Below, one piece after another: positions 8,419 to 15,468 of a stretch of 23,426 nucleotides of DNA. Both the position numbers and the translations under genes were made by a program. The notes under the pieces were generated by a model, which was given only the letters and a program-made list of their open reading frames with translations, did not search any database and had not been told where the DNA came from. Positions within the stretch are counted from its first letter, which is position 1, and every line of letters begins with the position of its first letter. Source of the stretch: JACZQZ01 sp046756945 (GTDB lineage: Bacteria; Pseudomonadota; Alphaproteobacteria; Rhodospirillales; 2-02-FULL-58-16); assembly GCA_046756945.1 (NCBI GenBank), contig JBHHXI010000032.1, positions 1 to 23,426 on the forward strand, read 5' to 3'.

Positions 8419-9987
8419 TCAATGGCGGAAATGGCGGGTGCCGGTGAAGACCATGGCGAGGCCGTTTTCGTCGGCCGCCTTGATCACCTCGTCGTCGCGC
8501 ATGCTGCCGCCGGGCTGGATGACGGCGGTGGCGCCCGCCCCGGCCGCCGCCAGCAGGCCGTCGGCGAAGGGGAAGAAGGCGTCCGACGCCACCACCGAGC
8601 CGACGGCGCGGCTTGTCTGTTCCCCCGCCGCCTCGGAGGCTTCCCGCGCCTTGCGGGCGGCGATGTGCGCCGAATCGACGCGGCTCATCTGGCCGGCGCC
8701 GATGCCGACGGCGGCGCCGTGCCTGGCGTACACGATGGCGTTGGATTTCACGTGCTTGCAGACCGTGAAGGCGAACGCCAAGTCGGCCAGCTCGGCGTTC
8801 GTCGGGGCGCGTTCGGTGACCACCCTGGGCTCGCCGGCGATAACCTGGGCGTCCCGCCCCTGCACCAGATAGCCCCCGGCGAGCGACTTCACCGTCATCC
8901 CCGGGGCGCCGGCGTCGGGCATGGCGCCGGTCACCAGAACCCGCAGGTTCTCCTTGCCGGCGAGGACGGCCCGGGCGGCGTCGTCCACGTCCGGCGCGAT
9001 GACCACTTCGCAGAACAGCTTGACGATCTCGCCGGCGCAGGCCTCGTCCAGGGTCCGGTTCACCGCCACGATGCCGCCGAACGCGCTGAGCGGATCGCAG
9101 GCCAGGGCCTTGGCGTAGGCCTCTTGCAGGCTGCCGGCGACGGCGACGCCGCAGGGGTTGGCGTGCTTGATGATGGCGCACGCGGTGCCGTCGAACTCGG
9201 CGACCAGCTCGAAGGCGGCGTCGGTGTCGTTCAGGTTGTTGTAGCTCAGCTCCTTGCCCTGTAACTGCCCGGCGGTGGCGATGCCGGGCCGTGGGTCGCC
9301 GCCGACGTAGAACGCCGCCTCCTGGTGGGGGTTCTCGCCGTAGCGCAGGCGCTGCCTGAGCTCGCCGGCAAACGGCAGGCGGCGCGGGAAGGGCTCGCCG
9401 GCGGTGCGGTTGAACCAGGCGCTGATGGCGGCGTCGTAGGATGCGGTGCGCGCATACGCCGTCGCCGCCAGGCGCGTGCGCAAGGCCAGGGTGGTGGCGC
9501 CGCCGCCGGCCTTCATCTCCGCCATCACGTCTTCGTAGTCGCCGGTATCGATGACCACGGTGACGGACTCATGATTTTTTGCGGCGGCGCGGATCAGGGC
9601 GGGGCCGCCGATGTCGATGTTTTCCACGCAGGTGGCGGCGTCGGCGCCCCCGGCCACCGTCGCCTCGAAGGGATAGAGGTTGACCACCAGAAGGTCGATG
9701 GGCGCGATGCCGTGGGCCTTCATCGCCGCTTCGTGGGACGCATCGCCGCGCACCGCCAGCAGGCCGCCGTGGATGGCCGGATGCAGGGTCTTCACGCGGC
9801 CGTCCATGATTTCGGGAAAGCCGGTGTGCTCGGAGACCTCGACGACCGGTATGCCGGCGTCGCTGAGGGCCTTCGCCGTGCCGCCGGTGGACAGTATCTC
9901 CACCTTGTTGTCGGCGAGGAAGCGGGCGAAGCCGGCCAGGCCGGTCTTGTCGGAAACGGAGATCAGGGCGCGGCGGATCGGCGGCAT
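8419..9987 (-). CDS. purH: Bifunctional AICAR formyltransferase / IMP cyclohydrolase
   Basis: This cytosolic enzyme catalyses the last two steps of de novo purine synthesis: formylation of AICAR with 10-formyl-tetrahydrofolate, then cyclisation to IMP. The 522-residue length is standard. Seen: an N-terminal MGS-like cyclohydrolase domain starting ALISVSDKTG with DGRVKTLHP (62-70), HGGLL and IDIGGPALIRAAAKN; and a C-terminal transformylase domain with RYGENPHQ (215-222) and the catalytic KHANPCG (274-280). The C-terminus ends FTGTRHFRH, as is normal for the family. The ATG at 9987 is preceded by a purine-rich GGAGAG. It is the last gene of the minus-strand run, 58 nt below a polysaccharide dehydratase, and ends at the bidirectional terminator. 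No promoter is evident in the 58-nt gap, so it may be partly expressed from the polysaccharide operon. Confidence 0.99.
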   Translation of the reverse strand: MPPIRRALISVSDKTGLAGFARFLADNKVEILSTGGTAKALSDAGIPVVEVSEHTGFPEIMDGRVKTLHPAIHGGLLAVRGDASHEAAMKAHGIAPIDLLVVNLYPFEATVAGGADAATCVENIDIGGPALIRAAAKNHESVTVVIDTGDYEDVMAEMKAGGGATTLALRTRLAATAYARTASYDAAISAWFNRTAGEPFPRRLPFAGELRQRLRYGENPHQEAAFYVGGDPRPGIATAGQLQGKELSYNNLNDTDAAFELVAEFDGTACAIIKHANPCGVAVAGSLQEAYAKALACDPLSAFGGIVAVNRTLDEACAGEIVKLFCEVVIAPDVDDAARAVLAGKENLRVLVTGAMPDAGAPGMTVKSLAGGYLVQGRDAQVIAGEPRVVTERAPTNAELADLAFAFTVCKHVKSNAIVYARHGAAVGIGAGQMSRVDSAHIAARKAREASEAAGEQTSRAVGSVVASDAFFPFADGLLAAAGAGATAVIQPGGSMRDDEVIKAADENGLAMVFTGTRHFRH

Positions 9988-10045
9988 GGACGGGACTCTC
10001 CTGTCATGGGGGACATGGGGAAAACGGGACGGCGTTCGCGCCGCG

Positions 10046-12001
10046 TCATCCGGACGCCGCGCGCAGGCCGTCTTCGCCGGGCGCCCGGTACTCGGGCACC
10101 AGGCGGCGGATCATTTCCATGACCAGGGCGGTGTCGGCGCGCCCGCAGGCCCCCGCCATCTCCCCCAGGGCGCGGGCCAGCCCCGCGGCGGCGGCGCCGC
10201 GCGGCGCCGCGGCCAGGATTCCCTTGATCTCGGTGGGGACCAGGGGCTCGCTCGCGTGGAACATCTCCTCGGCCAGCTTTTCGCCGGGGCGCGGGCCGAC
10301 GATTTCGATCTTGACGTCGACGTCCGGGTGCAGGCCGGCAAGGTGGATCATCTGCCTGGCAAGGTCGACGATGCGCACCGGCTCGCCCATGTCGAGGACC
10401 AGGATCTTGCCTTCCTGTTCGTCGCTCCGGCTGCCCAGGGCCGACGCCTGCAGGACCAGCTGCACGGCCTCGCGCACGGTCATGAAGTAGCGCTTCATTT
10501 CCGGGTCGGTCACCGTCAGGGGGCCGCCGCCGGCCAGTTGCCGCTGGAACAGGGGCACCACCGAACCGGTGGACCCGAGCACGTTGCCGAAACGCACGGT
10601 CACGCACCGGGTCCCGTTGCCGGTGCCGCGGCGGATGTCGAGGGCCTGGCAGTAGCGCTCGGCGATGCGCTTGGTGGCGCCCATGACGCTCGCCGGGTTG
10701 ACCGCCTTGTCGGTGGAAATCAGGACCATGGTCGCCACCATGGCCTTGACGCAGGCGTCGGCGACGTTGACGGTGCCGACCACGTTGGTCATGACGCCCT
10801 CGAAGATATTGGCCTCCACCATGGGCACGTGCTTCAGCGCCGCGGCGTGGAAGACCAGATGGGGCCTGAACTTCGCCAACATCCTGTCCAGGCGCCCGCG
10901 GTCGCGGACATCGGCGAGCACGGCGTGGCGCCTCAGGTCCGGCTTGCGTCCGGCCGTCTCCAGGTCGATGGCATACAAATTAGCCTCGGAATGGTCGAGA
11001 AGGACCAGCTCGGACGGGCCGAAATCGCAGATCTGGCGCACCAGCTCGCTGCCGATGCTGCCCCCGGCGCCGGTCACCAGGACCCGCCGGTCTTCGATGA
11101 GGGCGCGCATGGCGTCCCGGTCCAGGGCCGTCTGCGGGCGGCCGAGCAGGTCTTCCAGCGCGATGGGCGTGATCTCCACCTTGTCGCTGACGCCGCTCTT
11201 GAGGTCGGTAAGCCGGGGCAGCCGCGCCAGCATCATGCCCAACCCGTGGGCGTCGTCGAGCAGGGTGCGCACCCGCGCCCCGTCCATGTTCTCATTGCTC
11301 AGGATCAGGCGTTGGGGCCGCTGCCCGTCCGCCGCCAGCCGCTCGACGATGGAGGCCAGGTGTCCGGTGGTTCCCATCACCTCGACGCCGTGGATGTACT
11401 GTCCCACCCGCGACGGCCGCTCGGCGACGATGCCCAACACCCGGTAGTTGGCGTCGGGCTGGCGGCGCAGGGCGCGAATGAACAGCTCCGCCCCGTCGCC
11501 GGCGCCGACCAGAAGGACCGGCACCCGCCGGTGGCCCTCGTCCTCCAGTTCGAAATCGAAGCGCCGGTCCTTGAGCAGGCGGTAAAAGAACCGCGGGCCG
11601 CCCAACAGCGCCGTCAACACGAACCAGTTGATGATCAGGGTAGAGCGCGGCAGCGTCTCCAGGCGCGTCCACAGGAACATGACGACGAGAAAAATCAGGA
11701 CCGTCGCGGCGGTGGCCCGGGTAATCGCCAACAGGTCGTTCAGCGAGGCGTACCGCCACACGCCCCGATAAAGCCCCATGTACCAGAACACGCCGGCGGC
11801 GATCACCGTGAACACGATCGTCCCCTGGACCAGGAGCGTCGGCGAATAGTAATACACCATGTCTCCCAGCCTGAGGTAGAGCGACAGGGCGAACGACACC
11901 GCCGCCATGATGATGTCGTGGGCGTAGGCGACGTACCCGCGGGCGGAAACCCTCGCCAGCTGTCTGAATTTCTCTACGAACTGCTTTGGGACGTAAACCA
12001 T
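10046..12001 (-). CDS. WbpM/PglF/CapD-like membrane UDP-HexNAc 4,6-dehydratase
   Basis: A 651-residue inner-membrane sugar-nucleotide dehydratase, predicted to turn UDP-GlcNAc into UDP-2-acetamido-4-keto-2,6-dideoxy-hexose. Seen: four transmembrane segments at roughly 28-46, 54-72, 94-112 and 121-136; a CoA-binding-like Rossmann region from about 160 (VLLVGAGDGAE); and a C-terminal SDR domain with GAGGSIGSE (311-319). The active-site block is STDKAVNP with Asp431 and Lys432, then Met440-x3-Lys444 (MGATK). That Thr-Asp-Lys/Met/Lys spacing is what I recall for PglF-type dehydratases, which lack the usual SDR Tyr. The start at ATG 12001 overlaps the upstream SDR gene by 28 nt, pointing to translational coupling. 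Its ribosome site is weak, and a 16-codon upstream extension is possible but less likely. With the neighbouring WbpV-like reductase and WbpL-like transferase it forms a recognised three-step module. Confidence 0.95.
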   Translation of the reverse strand: MVYVPKQFVEKFRQLARVSARGYVAYAHDIIMAAVSFALSLYLRLGDMVYYYSPTLLVQGTIVFTVIAAGVFWYMGLYRGVWRYASLNDLLAITRATAATVLIFLVVMFLWTRLETLPRSTLIINWFVLTALLGGPRFFYRLLKDRRFDFELEDEGHRRVPVLLVGAGDGAELFIRALRRQPDANYRVLGIVAERPSRVGQYIHGVEVMGTTGHLASIVERLAADGQRPQRLILSNENMDGARVRTLLDDAHGLGMMLARLPRLTDLKSGVSDKVEITPIALEDLLGRPQTALDRDAMRALIEDRRVLVTGAGGSIGSELVRQICDFGPSELVLLDHSEANLYAIDLETAGRKPDLRRHAVLADVRDRGRLDRMLAKFRPHLVFHAAALKHVPMVEANIFEGVMTNVVGTVNVADACVKAMVATMVLISTDKAVNPASVMGATKRIAERYCQALDIRRGTGNGTRCVTVRFGNVLGSTGSVVPLFQRQLAGGGPLTVTDPEMKRYFMTVREAVQLVLQASALGSRSDEQEGKILVLDMGEPVRIVDLARQMIHLAGLHPDVDVKIEIVGPRPGEKLAEEMFHASEPLVPTEIKGILAAAPRGAAAAGLARALGEMAGACGRADTALVMEMIRRLVPEYRAPGEDGLRAASG

Positions 12002-12933
12002 GCTGCAGTCGCGTCCAGTCCCTGTGCCATGGTGAACGGCGGGGCCCAACCGAGGTCCCGGCGGATTTGTCCGTCATCGACCCTAAGGGAGTCAAGCAGG
12101 CGGGCGACGATCTCCGATTTTCCCGTCACCCGGCCGGCCGCCCGCAACAGGGGCGCCGGCACGTAGAACAGCCGCGCCGGCCGGCCCAGGGCGGCGGCGA
12201 CGCGGCGAATCAGGTCGGGCGTCGAGACATCGTCTCCGTCGCGAACCAGGAATGTCCGGCCCGCCGCGCCCGCGTGGGCGAGGCACCGTATGACGGCGTC
12301 GGCCAGGTTGCCGGCGTAGATCAGGCTTCGCCGGTTGGCGACGCCGCCCAGCGGCAGGGGCGGGGCCAGGCGGCATATCTTCAACAGCGCCAGAAAGTTG
12401 CCCCCGACCCGTTGCCCGTACACCAGCGGCGGCCTCAGGACCACCGCCTCCATGGCGCCCCGGGCGGCGATCCCGAACAGGGCCGTCTCGGCTTCCCGTT
12501 TGGAGACCGCATAGGCGTCCCCGGGCGCCGCCGGGTCGGATTCGGAGAACGGCGCGCCGCCGGTGGCGTCGCCGTTCACCTTGATGGTGCTCAGGAAAAC
12601 CAGCCGGCGGACACCGGCGGCGGCCGCCGCCTCCGCCAGCCGGCGCGTGCCCTCGGTGTTGACGCGGCGGTATTCGGACAACGGATCGGCGGAGCGGTCA
12701 TCCCTTACGTGGACCCGCGCGGCCAGGTGGACGACCGCCTCTACGCCGTCCAGGGCGGCGCCCCATTCGGTGTCCGGCCCGAGGTCCGAAACGGGCCGCG
12801 CCTCGACGCCCTCGGTGGTTTCCGCGGCCCGCGGATTGCGGCTCGACACGCAAACCTCGTGGCCGGCGGCGAGCAGCGCGGGGCACAACGTCCGTCCGAT
12901 GAAGCCGGTGCCGCCGGTGACCAGGACCCTCAT
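11974..12933 (-). CDS. WbpV-like SDR, probable UDP-4-keto-6-deoxy-HexNAc reductase
   Basis: A 319-residue extended short-chain dehydrogenase. Seen: the N-terminal NAD(P) loop TGGTGFIG (Gly7/10/13), the active-site STIKVNG around Thr116, and Tyr141-x3-Lys145 (YAVSK). The body matches the group annotated as UDP-glucose 4-epimerase/WbpV in O-antigen clusters. In Pseudomonas aeruginosa WbpV reduces the 4-keto product of WbpM to UDP-QuiNAc. The gene order here (next to a WbpM homologue and near a WbpL homologue) suggests the same reaction, but a 4-epimerase role cannot be excluded by sequence alone. ATG 12933 is chosen because it sits directly before the Rossmann strand and follows GAAGGTGGG. The frame continues upstream to 13047 through the palindromic element, which is not protein-like. 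Its stop lies inside the start of the next gene. Confidence 0.9.
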   Translation of the reverse strand: MRVLVTGGTGFIGRTLCPALLAAGHEVCVSSRNPRAAETTEGVEARPVSDLGPDTEWGAALDGVEAVVHLAARVHVRDDRSADPLSEYRRVNTEGTRRLAEAAAAAGVRRLVFLSTIKVNGDATGGAPFSESDPAAPGDAYAVSKREAETALFGIAARGAMEAVVLRPPLVYGQRVGGNFLALLKICRLAPPLPLGGVANRRSLIYAGNLADAVIRCLAHAGAAGRTFLVRDGDDVSTPDLIRRVAAALGRPARLFYVPAPLLRAAGRVTGKSEIVARLLDSLRVDDGQIRRDLGWAPPFTMAQGLDATAAWFTSQSSS

Positions 12934-12976
12934 ACCCACCTTCGCGATTCCGCGACCCGCGAACCGGCTGCGCCGG

Positions 12977-13056
12977 GTGGGGTTGCACCCCACGCCCCGC
13001 TTTTTCTTAGGGCCGCAGGCCCTAAGCCCAAGGGGCGCGGGGCCCATGGCCCCGCG
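12977..13056. repeat. REP-like palindrome cluster B inside the polysaccharide operon
   Basis: Three perfect stem-loops fill most of the 180-bp gap between the GT4 and WbpV-like genes: GTGGGGT/ACCCCAC (12977-12993, loop TGC), CTTAGGGCC/GGCCCTAAG (13006-13026, loop GCA) and CGCGGGGCC/GGCCCCGCG (13036-13056, loop CAT). Read on the minus strand it contains AAAAAGCGGGGC (13005-12994), the same 12-mer that forms one arm of the terminator by element A on the plus strand. Both copies have GC palindromes on the 5' side of that 12-mer. On the minus strand (operon direction) no hairpin is followed by a T-run, so it is unlikely to be a simple terminator of the operon. mRNA stabilisation or partial attenuation is possible. 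Confidence 0.7.
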
Positions 13057-13113
13057 GAAGCCGGCGCCGCAGCGCCTAGCATAAATACCTCGCGGCGTTA
13101 CGGTTCTTGCTGG

Positions 13114-14370
13114 TCATGGGCCAACGGTCCGGCCCGCCTCTCCGCCCCGCCCGGCGGCCGCCAGTTCCAGGACCTCGATGGTCAGCCGGGCCTGGCGTTC
13201 GCGGCTGTGCCGGGTCGCGGCCGCCAGGCTGCGGCGGGCCAACGCGCGCCGGGTGTCGTCCTCTTTCATCAGTTTCACGACGGCCCCGGCAAGGGCGTCC
13301 GGGTCCTCCGCCGGTACCCTGACGCCGGCCTCGTCCTCGCTGAGGACGCGGCTCGCCTCGCCCTCCGGCGCCGCAAGCAGCACCGGCAGGCCCATGGCCA
13401 TGGCCTCGAAGATCTTCGACGGGATGACGCCGGCGAACACCGGCGAATCCATCAGGTGCACCAACGCCACGTCGCACAGGCTCCACACCGCGGGCATGTT
13501 CTCCTTGGGCTGGGGGGGCAGGAACACGACGCTGTCGAGCCGCCGCCGCTCCGCCTCCGCCATCAATGCCTGGCGTTCCGCTCCGGCGCCGACCAGCAGG
13601 AAGCGCAGGTTGGTCTCGCCGCGCAGCCGGTCGGCGGCCTCGAGCACGTTGCCGAGCGCGTGCGCCATGCCGTGGGTGCCCATGTAGCCGACGACGAAAC
13701 GCCCGTTCAGGTCCCAGTCGCCGGCGAGGGCGGCGTCCCGCGGACGCGGCCCGTAGCGCCAGGTGTCGACGCCGTTCATGACCACCGCGATCTTGCCGGC
13801 GGGAATCCCGCGCCCGACCAGGTTTTCCTTGAACGCCCCGGTCAACGCCAGCACCGCCGCGGATTTGCGGTACAGATGAAGCTCCAGCCTCTCGATCAGG
13901 CGCAGGAGAAAATTCGTGCGCACGGCGCCGACGGCGGCGATGGACGCCGGCCACAGGTCGCCCAGTTCGAAAACGAAGGGCACGCCGCGCGCCGCGCCCG
14001 CCGCCCACCCCGCCACGGCGGTAAAGAACTGGGGCGACGTGGCGCAGATCAGGTCCGGTTTCTCCTGCCACAGGGCGGCGGCGAAGCCGGTGACCATGAA
14101 GCTCAGGAAATCCAGCGTACGGCGCACGACTCCCTTGTTGGAGGCGATGAAGGTCTTGACCCGCACCACCCGGATCCCCGCCATGTCCTCGGTCCGGTAC
14201 CACCGGTTCCGGTGGCCCGGGAAAACGCTGCCGTGGGGAAAGTTGGGGGCGCAGGTGATCACGGTCACGGCGTGGCCCCACTTGACCCAGTAACAGGCCC
14301 GCTCGAAGACGCGGGTCGCCGCCGCGTTGGTCTCCGGCGGAAAGTTCTCCGTCAGGAAAAGGATCTTCAT
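13114..14370 (-). CDS. WbuB-like GT4 glycosyltransferase (GT-B fold)
   Basis: A 418-residue cytosolic or membrane-associated glycosyltransferase that should extend the lipid-linked sugar. Seen: an N-terminal acceptor-domain start KILFLTENFPPE (2-13), typical of the WbuB group; the FELGDLWP segment (134-141); the C-terminal domain entry GYMGTHGMAH (228-237); and the donor-site PSKIFEAMAMGLPVL (317-331), whose Glu322 is the family's conserved donor-binding acid. WbuB of E. coli is reported as an L-FucNAc transferase acting as second transferase; donor specificity here is unknown. ATG 14370 is chosen because the protein then opens with the conserved strand. It lies 13 nt after the WbpL-like stop, consistent with the two enzymes acting in sequence. 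The 66 codons further upstream in frame lie inside that gene and are not used. Confidence 0.93.
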   Translation of the reverse strand: MKILFLTENFPPETNAAATRVFERACYWVKWGHAVTVITCAPNFPHGSVFPGHRNRWYRTEDMAGIRVVRVKTFIASNKGVVRRTLDFLSFMVTGFAAALWQEKPDLICATSPQFFTAVAGWAAGAARGVPFVFELGDLWPASIAAVGAVRTNFLLRLIERLELHLYRKSAAVLALTGAFKENLVGRGIPAGKIAVVMNGVDTWRYGPRPRDAALAGDWDLNGRFVVGYMGTHGMAHALGNVLEAADRLRGETNLRFLLVGAGAERQALMAEAERRRLDSVVFLPPQPKENMPAVWSLCDVALVHLMDSPVFAGVIPSKIFEAMAMGLPVLLAAPEGEASRVLSEDEAGVRVPAEDPDALAGAVVKLMKEDDTRRALARRSLAAATRHSRERQARLTIEVLELAAAGRGGEAGRTVGP

Positions 14371-14383
14371 CGCCGGCGCCGGG

Positions 14384-15412
14384 TCATCGGTCGGGCCGTG
14401 GAGGGGTTTCCGGCCCCGCCGCGGGCACGGCGTCGAGGTAGTACAGCAGCGCCCCGACGACGGCGCAGGCGACCGCCACCGCCTGCCAGGCCCAGCCCAG
14501 GGCGGCGACCGCGGCCAGCGCCGCCAGTGCCACGTTGGCGGCAAGCACCGCGCGCACCACGGCGCCATGGCTGAGCCCCCGTTGCACGGCGCGCTGGTAG
14601 TAGTGCTCGCGGTGGGCCCGCCACACGGGCTCGCCGCGCAACGCCCGGCGGACGAGGGTCACGGTGGCGTCGGTCAGGTAATAGAGCGGAAGGATCAGGG
14701 CGGCGGCCCACGCGCCCCGGGCGGCCAGGCCGAGCAGCAGCCAGCCGAGAAGAAAGCCCAGGGGCACGCTGCCCACGTCGCCGAGGAAGATTCTCGCCGG
14801 CTGCCAGTTCCACCACAGGAAGCCGAGCGCCGCGGCCGCCGCGGTCAGGCCGTAAAACGCCGGCGCCCCGTCCAGGCCGGAGAGCGCCGCGGCCAGGGCG
14901 ACGCCGGCGCCGACGCAGGCGGTTTCGGTGCCGGCGATGCCGTCGATCCCGTCCATGAAGTTGAACAGATTGACGAACCAAAGCCACAGAAGGCCGGCCG
15001 CCAGCACGTCGAGCGCCGGCGGCAGCAGACCGGCGAAGTACGGCCCGTCCCCCGGCGCCGCGGCGAGGACCACGGCGACCGCCACCGCCTGGCCGAAAAG
15101 GCGCACGAGCGCCGGCAAACCCTTGAGGTCGTCAAGCCAGGAAAGGGCGGCGAGCGCGAGGGCGCATCCGCCAACGATGACGATGTCCCAGGGGCCGCCC
15201 GGCGCGCCGAGGCCGATGAGCAGCCAGGCGGCGACGAGGACGGGAACGACCGCCAGACCGGCGCCCCGGGGTGTCGGCTCCGCGTGGCTGCTGCGCTCGG
15301 TGGGATGATCGAGGATGGCGCGCCGGCGCAATACGCGGACCGCCGCCGCCGTGCCGGCGAGGGACGCGGCGAAGACAAGGACAATCAGGCCGGCGGCGGC
15401 GAACGACTCCAT
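14384..15412 (-). CDS. WbpL/WecA-like polyprenyl-phosphate sugar-1-phosphate transferase
   Basis: This integral inner-membrane enzyme moves a HexNAc-1-phosphate from its UDP-sugar onto undecaprenyl phosphate, the initiating step of repeat-unit assembly. The 342-residue product is about two-thirds hydrophobic, with around ten to eleven membrane segments, and carries all family motifs: DHPTERSSH with PTPRGAG (35-52), the Mg-binding DDLKG (94-98), NFMDGIDG (151-158), FLGDVGS (209-215) and the cytoplasmic HREHYYQR (267-274). The HRxHYYQR form is seen in WbpL-like members, which use UDP-QuiNAc or UDP-FucNAc rather than UDP-GlcNAc. With WbpM-like and WbpV-like genes in the same operon, UDP-QuiNAc is the best guess for the donor. 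The ATG at 15412 has no strong ribosome site. The gene lies 56 nt after asnB, with a hairpin in that gap. Confidence 0.95.
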   Translation of the reverse strand: MESFAAAGLIVLVFAASLAGTAAAVRVLRRRAILDHPTERSSHAEPTPRGAGLAVVPVLVAAWLLIGLGAPGGPWDIVIVGGCALALAALSWLDDLKGLPALVRLFGQAVAVAVVLAAAPGDGPYFAGLLPPALDVLAAGLLWLWFVNLFNFMDGIDGIAGTETACVGAGVALAAALSGLDGAPAFYGLTAAAAALGFLWWNWQPARIFLGDVGSVPLGFLLGWLLLGLAARGAWAAALILPLYYLTDATVTLVRRALRGEPVWRAHREHYYQRAVQRGLSHGAVVRAVLAANVALAALAAVAALGWAWQAVAVACAVVGALLYYLDAVPAAGPETPPRPDR

Positions 15413-15438
15413 GGCCGTAGATTAGACCCTACCCGGAT

Positions 15439-15468
15439 GCCCGGACAGGGCCGAACCGCTGTCCGGGC
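15439..15468. other. 10-bp stem-loop between the asnB and WbpL-like genes
   Basis: GCCCGGACAG (15439-15448) pairs perfectly with CTGTCCGGGC (15459-15468) around a 10-nt loop that can itself pair GG with CC. It starts directly after the asnB stop. On the coding strand it is followed by a mixed sequence with no T-run, so it is not a standard intrinsic terminator. It could protect the upstream message or tune distal expression. Confidence 0.6.

Noticed and set aside
9680..12166. An 828-codon plus-strand open frame
   Set aside because: It is antisense to purH and the WbpM-like gene, both of which have complete catalytic motifs. The translation is shadow-like.
11986..14574. An 862-codon plus-strand open frame spanning two genes and palindrome cluster B
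   Set aside because: It is antisense to the WbpV-like and GT4 genes and runs through the palindromic gap; no domain is visible.
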